Source of the DNA: Bryobacterales bacterium | GTDB taxonomy: Bacteria; Acidobacteriota; Terriglobia; Bryobacterales; Bryobacteraceae | Reading direction: 5' to 3' | Length of the DNA stretch: 45,647 nt | NCBI GenBank assembly: GCA_020846745.1 | Contig: JADLDI010000041.1 | Location: 1 to 45,647, forward strand | Shown: piece after piece, positions 24,550 to 31,810 of the stretch | How positions within the stretch are numbered: the stretch's first letter is position 1 | Layout of the letters: each line of letters begins with the position of its first letter | Program-made: the position numbers and the translations under genes | Notes under the pieces: generated by a model | What the model was told of the DNA's origin: nothing | Seen by the model: the letters and a program-made list of their open reading frames with translations, nothing else | Database searches by the model: none

Positions 24550-25353
24550 TTAGCGTATTCCGGCAAAGATATTCGCTTCGATGCCTCGGCCCCCGTTCAC
24601 CGTGCTGTACACCCGATAGAACTTCTGCGATCCCCACAACGCCCGGTGATGCTGCTCGGTCAACTGGTCCAGCCGCTCGTACATTGCCATCTGTGTTTCG
24701 TGGCACTGAATCGCTTTCCACACCACGGGCCAATATTGGGCCGTATCTATTTCCGTCGTGACGGCCCAATCGGGCCATGGCGTTGCCTGCCGTTCCACGC
24801 CATCCACCACTGAAACCAGCTTCTTGAACGCTTCCTGATACGCGTCCCACTGCTCGCGCGTCCACGCCAGGTAGTACAGCTTCGCTGCACGATGGGCACG
24901 CGCGCCCGGTTCGTACCACGCATCGCCCGCGCAAACGCAAGCCGCCGTCGTCAACTGCGAAATCGCGATGTGGTCCGGATGGCCGTAAGCCCCTTCCGGA
25001 CCGAATGTCACCACTACGTCGGGCCGGACCTTTCGAATCTGCGACACGATATGGCTGATCGCGATCCGTGGATCGACGCCATCCAACCCGCCATCCGGGA
25101 ACCCCAGCACGCCTACTTCGCGGATCCCCAGCACTCGCGCCGCCGCTCGCAGTTCCGCCTCGCGCGCCTCTCCCACCACCGCTGGATCCACGGTCTTCCC
25201 CAACTTCCCATACCGGCCGCGCTCCCCACGCGTCGCCGTCACCAGGTATGTTTCGACACCCTCGGCCGCACACCGCGCCAGCGTTCCCCCAAATCCCAGC
25301 GACTCGTCATCCGGGTGCGCCAGCACCGCCAAGAGCCTCCGCGTGGTTGTCAT
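24550..25353 (-). CDS. LmbE/PIG-L family N-acetylglucosaminyl deacetylase, possible BshB
   Basis: 267 residues. Zinc-binding motif AHPDDE (12-17) and GPEGAYGHPDHIAI (HPDH 125-128) define the LmbE/PIG-L fold. Members deacetylate GlcNAc conjugates such as GlcNAc-malate (BshB) or GlcNAc-inositol (MshB). With a clear BshC gene about 6 kb away on the same strand, a bacillithiol role is attractive, but secondary-metabolite and glycolipid deacetylases look alike. It starts at ATG 25353. The decarboxylase follows on the same strand after the heptamer array. Confidence 0.85.
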   Translation of the reverse strand: MTTTRRLLAVLAHPDDESLGFGGTLARCAAEGVETYLVTATRGERGRYGKLGKTVDPAVVGEAREAELRAAARVLGIREVGVLGFPDGGLDGVDPRIAISHIVSQIRKVRPDVVVTFGPEGAYGHPDHIAISQLTTAACVCAGDAWYEPGARAHRAAKLYYLAWTREQWDAYQEAFKKLVSVVDGVERQATPWPDWAVTTEIDTAQYWPVVWKAIQCHETQMAMYERLDQLTEQHHRALWGSQKFYRVYSTVNGGRGIEANIFAGIR

Positions 25354-25399
25354 ATGTTGGTAGTCCTGATCGGTGACCGCCCGCCAGTTACCTTTACAA

Positions 25400-25783
25400 C
25401 TACGTCTGTTCGCGCAGCATGGCGTCTATCATGGCCAGGAATTGTACCGCCCGGCCAACTTGCAGTCCCGCGCCTTCTTCGGTCAGGTGAGTCACCGTCT
25501 GGTAGTCGCTGATATTTCTGGCTTCTTGCGCGTCAATCAAAAACGCGTGGAATTTGGCGTCGACCGCTCCCGTTTTCGCGAATTCCTTACCGAACGCGGC
25601 AATAACCGCGGAGTGTTTTGAAAAAGACAGCCCCTTTGTAAGTAGCAGTGCCTCGGCGGCATAGAACATCGCGTAGTAGGATCGCGAGACGGCTGCGTCG
25701 AAGTCGCCGTCCTTCAGCAGCAACTCTGCCGACGTTACAGCCCTGCTCGCCTTTGCTAGGAGTCCAGCAATATCCACGTTCAA
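25400..25783 (-). CDS. HEPN domain protein, partner of MNT nucleotidyltransferase
   Basis: 127 residues forming a helical HEPN bundle: LLAKASRAVTSAELLLKDGDFDAAVSRSYYAMFYAAEALLL, then FSKHSAVIAAFGKEF and an ARNISDYQT turn. HEPN proteins paired with minimal nucleotidyltransferases act as toxin-antitoxin modules in which the MNT modifies and silences the HEPN RNase. The classic Rx4-6H ribonuclease motif is not obvious here, so activity is uncertain. Its ATG overlaps the MNT stop by 4 nt. Confidence 0.88.
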   Translation of the reverse strand: MNVDIAGLLAKASRAVTSAELLLKDGDFDAAVSRSYYAMFYAAEALLLTKGLSFSKHSAVIAAFGKEFAKTGAVDAKFHAFLIDAQEARNISDYQTVTHLTEEGAGLQVGRAVQFLAMIDAMLREQT

Positions 25784-26103
25784 ACAGGCACGCCCTCTCG
25801 GCGGACGTTCCGCAGTAATGGAGATTCGCCCTCACGTACCTCGACGGCATCAAAGTACACACAGGAAATCGCGACATTGTGCTCAAGGCAGATCCGAGCC
25901 TTCACCGGCGACAGCCGCTCAATCTCTGCATTCGGATCGACCGGACCCTGCAGCACGATCAAGAGGTCGATATCAGAGCCGTCCTGTGCGTCTCCCCTTG
26001 CCTGCGATCCGAATAGGATCATGTTGATAAGCCTCTCGCCGTAGATTCGCTCGATTGCCCGCCGAAACTGGCGCAGCACGGTATGAAGTTGCTCTGAACT
26101 CAT
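25780..26103 (-). CDS. MNT-type minimal nucleotidyltransferase (antitoxin)
   Basis: 107 residues. MILFGSQARGDAQDGSDIDLLIVL carries the GSx10DxD catalytic signature of the polymerase-beta fold. It is short, as in MntA antitoxins that AMPylate or oligoadenylate their HEPN partner. It is the upstream gene of a 4-nt-overlapping pair with HEPN. ATG 26103 has no strong ribosome site. Confidence 0.92.
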   Translation of the reverse strand: MSSEQLHTVLRQFRRAIERIYGERLINMILFGSQARGDAQDGSDIDLLIVLQGPVDPNAEIERLSPVKARICLEHNVAISCVYFDAVEVREGESPLLRNVRREGVPV

Positions 26104-26127
26104 CGTTGGAGCCCTTCGTCTATTGTC

Positions 26128-26718
26128 CTACCTCGCTCGAACCATCGCGATCTGCGCCTCCACCCGCCGCATGTACCGCTCCCACAGCCCCTTCACATCC
26201 GCCGCGAACGCCGCCGCCGGGTCCGCGTTGAAAATATGCCACGCCCCGTGCTCTACTTCGTTTTCCAACTGCCTGCCGCCCCAACCCGTATAGCCCAGGT
26301 ACACCCGAAACGTCTCCGGGTTCGCATTCTCGCGGATCATCCGCTCGAGCAACGCCTTGTCCGCGGTCATCCACACATCGCCTACAACCGCGTCGGCGCC
26401 TGCCGGAGCCTGTTTCGACCGGCCGAGCGCGATCACCCCGGCCCGCGATACCGGACCGCCCACATACGCGCGTGTCTCGTTCGATTTCGCGATCTCGGGA
26501 AATAGCCGGCCGATCGTGTAGCGCGACTCGCGTGTCAGCACCACGCCCATCGCGCTTGTCGCATCGTGCTTCACCAGCAAAACAACCGCCTGCGAAAAGT
26601 TCGGATCCGCCAGTTCGCGCGCAGCCACCAGTAACTTCCCCGGTCCTAAATCGCGCGGTCGCTGCGACTGTCCCCATGCCGCCAGTGCCGCCGCCAACGC
26701 CACCAATGCGGTTTTCAT
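26128..26718 (-). CDS. YqgE/AlgH family protein with signal peptide
   Basis: 196 residues. An N-terminal ALVALAAALAAWGQSQ looks like a signal peptide. The AlgH core follows: GPGKLLVAARELADPNFSQAVVLLV, MGVVLTRES, YVGGPVSRAGVIAL, and RVYLGYTGWGGRQLENEVEHGAWHI. AlgH/YqgE (DUF179) has no firmly known activity, and most members are cytoplasmic. The exported form here is unusual, though common in acidobacteria as far as recalled. It begins 7 nt after the stop of the PQQ-propeller gene, so the two form an operon. Confidence 0.88.
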   Translation of the reverse strand: MKTALVALAAALAAWGQSQRPRDLGPGKLLVAARELADPNFSQAVVLLVKHDATSAMGVVLTRESRYTIGRLFPEIAKSNETRAYVGGPVSRAGVIALGRSKQAPAGADAVVGDVWMTADKALLERMIRENANPETFRVYLGYTGWGGRQLENEVEHGAWHIFNADPAAAFAADVKGLWERYMRRVEAQIAMVRAR

Positions 26719-26725
26719 TGAAAGG

Positions 26726-27982
26726 TCACCCCTTTCCGATCGCCATCAGATGCCGCTCCGTCCGCCAGTACCAGCGGCCTTCCACCAGCGCCGGTGACGC
26801 CAGCACACGTTCGCCGAACGAATTGGTATGAAGCAACTCAAACCGGTCGCCGGCCTTCAACACAAATACCTCGCCGTCGTCATTCGTGAAGAACACTTTG
26901 CCCTCCACGCCGATCGGCGACATCGTGAAGCCTTCGTTCTTCGCCACGCCCAGCCGCCCCTGCCACAAGGTCTTGCCTGTCGCCGCGTGGAAACAACTCG
27001 CTATCGCCGCCATATCGTTCACCGTGTACAGCCGTCCTGCATAATAGAGCGGCGACGGGACGAAAGGTGAACCGCGCGGTGTCTGCCATTCCACATTTGT
27101 AGTCGTAACGTCGCCTTCGCCGCCCGGTTTGATCGCCAGCGTCGGACCCGCGCGCCCCGACGCGCAGAACACAAACCCATCGCCCACCACCGGCGTTGGT
27201 ATCGTCTCAAACATCGTGCCGCGCGCCCACCAAAGCAGTTTGCCGTTGTCGGGATTGTACGCCGTCACGCGGTCCTGCGATGAAATCACGATCTCATCCC
27301 GGTTGCCCGCCCGGATCGCCACCGGCGTCCCCCACCCGGCGTTCTCCTCCCGCGGCGTCTTCCACACGATTTCACCCGTGGCCGTATTGATCGCCGCGAC
27401 AAACGAATCCGTCTTCTGGTCCTGAAACAAAATCAGCCGGTCGCGATAAAGCAGTGGCGACCCGCCGCTGCCGTGATACAGCGTAATCGTCCCCAGCGGC
27501 CGGTGCCACGCCACCTTCCCGTCCGCCAGGTCCAGCGCCAGCAGCCCGGCATTGCCGAAGTAGCAGTACAGCCGCTTCCCGTCCGTGGCCGGAGTGGATG
27601 AAGCGTACGTGTTCTTCCAATAGAGCTTCTCTGCCTGCGCCGCCGCCGGAGCCTCCGTCCGCCACAGCAGCTTGCCCGTCCCACGGTCAAAACACAGCGC
27701 CGACCGCTTCCCGCCCTCTTCCCCCGTAGTCAGAAAAATCCGGTCCCGCCACACAACCGGCGACGAATTTCCGCGCCCCGGCGTCTCCACCTTCCACGCC
27801 ACGTTCTCGGTTGCGGACCACTTGTCCGGATAGCCCGTCCCGCTAACCACCCCCTGCCCCGACGGTCCACGCCACCGCGTCCACCAGCGCGCAGCTTCGC
27901 CCGTGGCTTCAATCATCCTGACGTCTTGCTCCGCGCCCCGCAACAGCGCGGCGGGCATCATCAACACTTCGCGGCGCCGCAT
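26726..27982 (-). CDS. PQQ-like beta-propeller protein (BamB-like repeats)
   Basis: 418 residues. It starts MRRREVLMMPAALL, and an outer-surface quinoprotein-type propeller follows: WTRWRGPSGQG, then repeated blades with GKLLWRTEAP, GKVAWHRPLG, GEIVWKTPRE, GKLLWWARG, GKTLWQGRLG. These W-docking repeats resemble BamB and PQQ dehydrogenases but no catalytic PQQ site is visible. It is probably secreted, although the leader is atypical (RR then MMPAALL). The start at 27982 is supported by TATCAT 9 nt upstream. A longer frame runs through intergenic repeats and is rejected. Confidence 0.85.
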   Translation of the reverse strand: MRRREVLMMPAALLRGAEQDVRMIEATGEAARWWTRWRGPSGQGVVSGTGYPDKWSATENVAWKVETPGRGNSSPVVWRDRIFLTTGEEGGKRSALCFDRGTGKLLWRTEAPAAAQAEKLYWKNTYASSTPATDGKRLYCYFGNAGLLALDLADGKVAWHRPLGTITLYHGSGGSPLLYRDRLILFQDQKTDSFVAAINTATGEIVWKTPREENAGWGTPVAIRAGNRDEIVISSQDRVTAYNPDNGKLLWWARGTMFETIPTPVVGDGFVFCASGRAGPTLAIKPGGEGDVTTTNVEWQTPRGSPFVPSPLYYAGRLYTVNDMAAIASCFHAATGKTLWQGRLGVAKNEGFTMSPIGVEGKVFFTNDDGEVFVLKAGDRFELLHTNSFGERVLASPALVEGRWYWRTERHLMAIGKG

Positions 27983-27991
27983 GCTGTCGCT

Positions 27992-27997
27992 ATGATA
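27992..27997 (-). promoter_or_regulatory. TATCAT -10-like box, leaderless start
   Basis: On the minus strand TATCAT is followed after 9 nt by the ATG at 27982. No SD sequence lies between. The mRNA would start a few nt ahead of the ATG. Confidence 0.45.
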
Positions 27998-28021
27998 CCG
28001 TTCCGCCGTCCCCGGGGTTCG

Positions 28022-28205
28022 GTAAACCATTACAAACCGAGCCGCGACCGCGAGGCGTGAGAAAAAATCCCCGGCAGGCGATCCTCGGGTCCCTTCGGGG
28101 TCCTGTAAACCATTGCAAACAAGCACCCAATGTCGTAACCGAACCACGGTGCGTAAGCCCGTGGTCCATTTTTTCTCAATCCCGCGAGGGAGCGGTGTTC
28201 TGGGT
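28022..28205. repeat. intergenic repeat element with inverted arms
   Basis: The outer arms are imperfect inverted repeats. The left arm (about 28040-28070) contains GCGACCGCGAGG then GTGAGAAAAAAT. The right arm (about 28168-28200) contains ATTTTTTCTCA then CCGCGAGGGAGCGG. Inside are direct repeats TAAACCATTACAAAC (28024-28038) and TAAACCATTGCAAAC (near 28107). It resembles a small REP/MITE-like element. No transposase is nearby. Confidence 0.55.
28143..28174 (+). terminator. hairpin with T-tract (terminator-like)
   Basis: ACCACGG (28143-28149) and CCGTGGT (28159-28165) pair around a 9-nt loop and are followed by CCATTTTTTC. It has terminator shape on the plus strand, yet no plus-strand gene reads into it, so it may be part of the surrounding repeat element. 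Confidence 0.4.
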
Positions 28206-28275
28206 TTTTGCACACGCCCATAGCCTGCGGATGCCCCGCCTACAACCGCTCCCCCACCGTTCGATCTTCGGCACA

Positions 28276-28533
28276 CTAGCCGCCGAAGACGAAGCGGCCC
28301 AGCCGATCACCCAGCCGCTTCGCCTCTTCTGGATCCGCCGCTTCGCGAAAACGCTCGGCGAGTTCGAAGAACTCCTGTTGCCTGCGCTTCTCGGCGTCAA
28401 TGCCGTGCTCGATCAATTCGACCAGCATCCGAGCGGTACTCAGCCTCCGTACCTTCGCCATGCTTCGAACCTGTGTGGCTGTCTTCGCAGGCAAGCTCAC
28501 ACTCTGGCGTACGGTCTTCGCCTCAGCTCTCAT
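28276..28533 (-). CDS. solitary RHH (CopG-like) DNA-binding protein
   Basis: 85 residues. KTVRQSVSLPAKTATQVRSMAKVRRLSTARMLVELIEHGI is a ribbon-helix-helix domain of antitoxin type. A charged helix (EFFELAERFREAADPEEAKRLGDRL) follows, as used by antitoxins to hold toxins. No toxin ORF is adjacent, so it is an orphan antitoxin or regulator. The ATG at 28533 lies 6 nt after CATAAT, a leaderless arrangement. A perfect dyad (28543-28561) overlaps this box, suggesting autorepression. Confidence 0.8.
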   Translation of the reverse strand: MRAEAKTVRQSVSLPAKTATQVRSMAKVRRLSTARMLVELIEHGIDAEKRRQQEFFELAERFREAADPEEAKRLGDRLGRFVFGG

Positions 28534-28539
28534 GCCGCC

Positions 28540-28545
28540 ATTATG
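28540..28545 (-). promoter_or_regulatory. CATAAT -10 box, leaderless start of RHH gene
   Basis: On the minus strand CATAAT is followed by GGCGGC and the ATG at 28533. A start site 7 nt downstream of the box falls on the A of the ATG. Confidence 0.5.
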
Positions 28546-28561
28546 CACCGGTTTGGTGCAT
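28543..28561. promoter_or_regulatory. perfect dyad operator of the RHH gene
   Basis: ATGCACC (28543-28549), spacer GGTTT, GGTGCAT (28555-28561): a perfect 7-bp inverted repeat overlapping the -10 box. RHH proteins usually bind such dyads as paired dimers. Confidence 0.6.
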
Positions 28562-28647
28562 TCGCCGGCTCAGCAGTCGATCACGCTCTTGTGAAGCTCA
28601 ATCTGCCGCCGCGCCCCCCACCCTTCGCGCTACGCTTCGCACTCCTT

Positions 28648-31113
28648 CTACTTCACCTCCACCGTCTTCGTCACCACCTGCCCCGTCAGCACATCGCGCA
28701 CCGTTACCTTCCACACGCCCGCCGCATCGTTCGCCGCCAGCGGGACCGCATGCGTCGCGATGCCACCCACGGCCAGCACGTTCCCCGAGTAGTGCGCCAC
28801 CACTTTCCCGTCCGGACCCGCCACATCCACATGCGCCACATGCCGGGCACCGCCGCCGTTCACGCGCAGCGTCACGTCGAATCGGCCACCGCGCGTCGCC
28901 GTTGTGGGCGTGCCCACTTCGACCTTCGGCACATCCTGCGGATACAGCGCCACCACGTCCGGCTCATAAGGGTCGAGCGTGACCTTATACTGCCGCACGC
29001 GCCCCATCGCCTTTCCGGAACGTACATCCACCGCCGCAAATTCCCGCGGCAGCGTCACGCGCAGTTGCTGCGTCTTCTCGAACCGCTCATTCGACTTAAA
29101 CTCCGGCGGACCCAACTCATTCACTCGCAACTGCGGGTTCGAATGCAGCGCGACCAGCGTCACGCCCCCATTGCGGAACGTATGCGTCTCGACGCCGATA
29201 ACAGGCGCGCCCGCCATATCGGTCACCTTGATTGCCGGCGCGATCCCAAGCGCCTTGCGCACGCCTTCGCGGAGCGCGCTTTCCTTGTTTATCAATCGCA
29301 GTTGGTGATAATTCAGAATGGCCGGATCGATCCGCGTCGTCTTCACACCCGCCAGCCGCGGCGTGTCCAGCTTGCGGCTATGCTCGTCGTAAACGCCCGG
29401 CTCGGATTCGGTCAACACCACCCCGCCCCGATCGGCAAACGCGCGGATCTCGGCAGCCTCTTTCTCCGACAACGACGAAGATGCCGGCAGCACCAGAACC
29501 TGATACGCACCCCGCGCCAACACACCTTGTTCCAGGCCCAGGTACGACACGAAGTCATACTGCAGACCCAGGTCTTCAATCACACGGCACCACGATTCCC
29601 GCAGCCGCAGAAAGTCGCTATCCATCCTCTCCGTCGACGCATTCCGCTTCAGCCACGCCTCGCCTTTCGGCTGATGCTGCTTCATCCACTCCGTCCGCAG
29701 GCTCGGCTGCGAATAGTGGATCGCAATGCGGTCGGACTGTCGCACGCTGTTCATCAATTGCGATGCGATGCCGCCGCGCAACTCGCGATAGTAGGGCGCC
29801 TGCTCCGCGCCACGAGGTGCAATGTCGCCGGATTTCGTGATGAACTCGTTCTTGTCGTCCCAAATGATAATGCCGCTGTTGCCGTGCAGCAGTTCGTACC
29901 ACACGCGGTGCTTCTCCCACGGGCCTTTCGCAAACGCCGTAGTCACCACCGGCATCTTCGGTTTCAACGACCGGATGATTTCGATGTTGTTGCCGATGTC
30001 ATAGGGCTCCATCATCGTCATCGCATCCGTCAGCCGCGCGTAATCGTATCCGCCCCAACCCGGCATCTGCGCGCCCGCAATGCCGACAAACGCTTTCGGG
30101 TCGGCCCGGTGTGCGCCTTCCACGCCAATCTTCAGCGCCCGCGCAAACGCGACGTCCATCCACTCCTTGAAGTCCGACCATGACGACCAGTTCCCGTCCC
30201 CGCGCTTCATCGCCTGGTTGGTCGTGTCGGGAATCACGTGGTCCCACTGTTTGAAGCTCGACCCCCACTGCGAGTTCAGCGCCGCCAGCGTCCCATACCG
30301 CTGCCGCAGCCACACGCGCATTTCCGCCAGCGACTGGTCCGAGAAGTCGAAATCCCAATAGGCCGAAAGGTCCGCCACGCCCGATTCATCCCCCAGGTCG
30401 TAGAAGACCGGTCCCCACGGCTTATGCATCCGTACCGCCGTCTCCATGCGTTTCGCGATCGTTTCGAGCCAGCGCGGATCCGACAGGCTCGGCGTCCGCT
30501 TAAACGGCTCTAACGACGTCGGGTCCTTCTCATACCGCGCCTTCGCGTCATAGAACAGCCAGTTCACGCGCCGGTCGCCGAAATAGCGGTGATAAGCGGC
30601 GTAGAAGTCGGTCGCGATGTTCTCGGCGTACCACCGCAGGTCGTTGTCCACCAGAAACTGCGGAGCCGGCGTATTCCGCCCGACGAACTGCCCGGCACTG
30701 ATGCCCATTGTCTTGAGCGTGGCCACATCGCGCGCCGGATAGTGGTTCCACATGATAATCACGTAGTCCCACCAATCGGTGTTCGGCGGAGTCGCGATGA
30801 ACTCGCGCTTCGCGGTCTCCTCTCGCCCGGCAATCGAAAGCTTCGCTTCCACCGTGTTCTTCATCCCGCGCGCACGCGCAGCCTCAAGCGTGAAGTGAAT
30901 CTCGTTCTCGTCGGTAAGCTCCACCGGCCGCGACCAGTCTTCCACCGCGCGCCCATGCACGTCGGTCCACTTCACCGCCAGGGTCCCCTTGCCGGTCGTC
31001 AACCGGTTTGCTTTGTAGATGACAGAAATCGACCCGTGCCGTTCCACCGCCTCAGGCAACACCAAATCCGCCGCGATCAGCGGGACCGCCAACGAAATCC
31101 ACAGGAGCTTCAT
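28648..31113 (-). CDS. large secreted GH42-like glycoside hydrolase
   Basis: 821 residues. A signal peptide (LLWISLAVPLIAADLVLP) precedes a beta-sandwich-like N-terminal part. A TIM-barrel-like region follows with FYDLGDESGVAD (E243 candidate acid/base), LRQRYGTLAALNSQWGSSF and WSDFKEWMDVAFARAL, the usual RxxYxxxxxLNxxW pattern of GH42 beta-galactosidases. A trimerisation-type domain comes next (VLVLPASSSLSEKEAAEIRAF, GGVVLTESEPG), then C-terminal beta domains. It probably acts on plant or microbial polysaccharide outside the cytoplasm. The substrate is unknown and it may define a separate family. AGGGG just before ATG 31113 could be its ribosome site. Confidence 0.8.
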   Translation of the reverse strand: MKLLWISLAVPLIAADLVLPEAVERHGSISVIYKANRLTTGKGTLAVKWTDVHGRAVEDWSRPVELTDENEIHFTLEAARARGMKNTVEAKLSIAGREETAKREFIATPPNTDWWDYVIIMWNHYPARDVATLKTMGISAGQFVGRNTPAPQFLVDNDLRWYAENIATDFYAAYHRYFGDRRVNWLFYDAKARYEKDPTSLEPFKRTPSLSDPRWLETIAKRMETAVRMHKPWGPVFYDLGDESGVADLSAYWDFDFSDQSLAEMRVWLRQRYGTLAALNSQWGSSFKQWDHVIPDTTNQAMKRGDGNWSSWSDFKEWMDVAFARALKIGVEGAHRADPKAFVGIAGAQMPGWGGYDYARLTDAMTMMEPYDIGNNIEIIRSLKPKMPVVTTAFAKGPWEKHRVWYELLHGNSGIIIWDDKNEFITKSGDIAPRGAEQAPYYRELRGGIASQLMNSVRQSDRIAIHYSQPSLRTEWMKQHQPKGEAWLKRNASTERMDSDFLRLRESWCRVIEDLGLQYDFVSYLGLEQGVLARGAYQVLVLPASSSLSEKEAAEIRAFADRGGVVLTESEPGVYDEHSRKLDTPRLAGVKTTRIDPAILNYHQLRLINKESALREGVRKALGIAPAIKVTDMAGAPVIGVETHTFRNGGVTLVALHSNPQLRVNELGPPEFKSNERFEKTQQLRVTLPREFAAVDVRSGKAMGRVRQYKVTLDPYEPDVVALYPQDVPKVEVGTPTTATRGGRFDVTLRVNGGGARHVAHVDVAGPDGKVVAHYSGNVLAVGGIATHAVPLAANDAAGVWKVTVRDVLTGQVVTKTVEVK

Positions 31114-31145
31114 ACCCCTATATCATTTCACGATTTGTCGGCGTT

Positions 31146-31526
31146 TTATCGTACCAACAGAACGCACTTACCGTAGGCCGGTGCGTTCTCGTCAACAGTA
31201 AGCAGGCGCATTCCGCTCACTTGCGCCTGCGCGATCAGCATCCGATCGAACGGGTCGCGATGGTGCCATGGCAAGTTCGCCACTTCGCGCGCATGCACCG
31301 CCGTTAGCGGCAGGTTCTGAAAATGTTGACCAGCGAGGATTTCTTCAAAGTTGTCGGGGAGACGCAACTTCCCCAGGCTCTGCTTCAGCCAGATTTCCCA
31401 GAGACTGACCGCGCTGATGAAAACCGTATTCTCTCTATCGGCAATCAGGACGCGAGCCTTGGTGGGAAGTGAGGGGCTATCTGCCAACCACCACAACAGC
31501 ACATGCGTATCGAGTAGCAGTTTCAC
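31146..31526 (-). CDS. vapC: PIN-domain ribonuclease toxin (VapC-like)
   Basis: 126 residues. MKLLLDTHVLLWWLADSP supplies the first Asp (D6), FISAVSLWEIWLKQSLGKL the conserved Glu, and HRDPFDRMLIAQAQ plus LLTVDENAPAYG the last acidic residues of the PIN site. VapC toxins cut tRNA or rRNA. GTG start at 31526 overlaps the antitoxin TAG by one base. The DTHVLLWW subtype commonly pairs with Phd/YefM antitoxins, as here. Confidence 0.94.
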   Translation of the reverse strand: MKLLLDTHVLLWWLADSPSLPTKARVLIADRENTVFISAVSLWEIWLKQSLGKLRLPDNFEEILAGQHFQNLPLTAVHAREVANLPWHHRDPFDRMLIAQAQVSGMRLLTVDENAPAYGKCVLLVR

Positions 31527-31768
31527 TATTTCTGTTCGCCGGCTCCAAACGCCTCAGCTGTATCGGGCGGAAGCACGTCGAAATCCGGTGCAATCCATAT
31601 TCGACCCTTTAGTGCGCCCGGCTTCCGCTCTTCGCTGGGGCCTTCGTATCGAACCAGCTTCACAACGGGTTTCCCAGCCTTCGCAACGATCACCTCCCCG
31701 CCATTGAGCACTGCTTCAATAAGTGCAGACAGTTCGGCTTTGGCCTCGGAGATATTCTTGACAACCAC
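31526..31768 (-). CDS. vapB: Phd/YefM-type antitoxin (VapB)
   Basis: 80 residues. NISEAKAELSALIEAVLNGGEVIVAKAGKPVVKLVRYEG is the Phd/YefM DNA-binding domain; the C-terminal half (GALKGRIWIAPDFDVLPPDTAEAF) is the toxin-binding tail. The GTG start at 31768 lies 6 nt after a TATACT box, so the mRNA is probably leaderless. A 30-bp perfect palindrome abuts that box upstream. Confidence 0.92.
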   Translation of the reverse strand: MVVKNISEAKAELSALIEAVLNGGEVIVAKAGKPVVKLVRYEGPSEERKPGALKGRIWIAPDFDVLPPDTAEAFGAGEQK

Positions 31769-31774
31769 AAACCC

Positions 31775-31780
31775 AGTATA
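31775..31780 (-). promoter_or_regulatory. TATACT -10 box, leaderless start of vapBC
   Basis: On the minus strand TATACT is followed by GGGTTT and the GTG at 31768. The palindrome begins at the next base upstream and fills the spacer and -35 area. Confidence 0.55.
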
Positions 31781-31810
31781 CCAGACCAGACCAGATCTGG
31801 TCTGGTCTGG
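31781..31810. promoter_or_regulatory. 30-bp perfect palindrome of CCAGA units, vapBC operator
   Basis: Three CCAGA pentamers are followed by three TCTGG pentamers, a perfect 30-bp palindrome centred on AGATCT. It fits exactly between the stop codon of the TPR gene (31811) and the vapBC -10 box (31780). It could bind the VapBC complex. The same sequence could form a 15-bp hairpin at the end of the TPR transcript. Confidence 0.7.

Larger units (their letters stand above)
27983..28275. other. intergenic region with direct and inverted repeats
   Basis: About 290 nt without a gene. On the minus strand TATCAT (27997 to 27992) is a -10-like box for the PQQ-propeller gene. The rest is repeat-rich: two copies of a TAAACCATTnCAAAC unit, an outer inverted repeat, and a hairpin with T-tract. 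ORFs crossing it on both strands are noise. Confidence 0.6.

Noticed and set aside
24432..24566. N-terminal extension of the decarboxylase
   Set aside because: Consists of translated heptamer repeat; a good ribosome site supports ATG 24431.
26726..28276. longer form of the PQQ-propeller protein
   Set aside because: The extra N-terminal part is translated intergenic repeat; the -10 box and ATG at 27982 fit better.
28057..30183. 708-codon plus-strand ORF
   Set aside because: Antisense to the glycosidase gene; His/Arg/Pro/Leu-rich with no domain, a typical GC-rich shadow.
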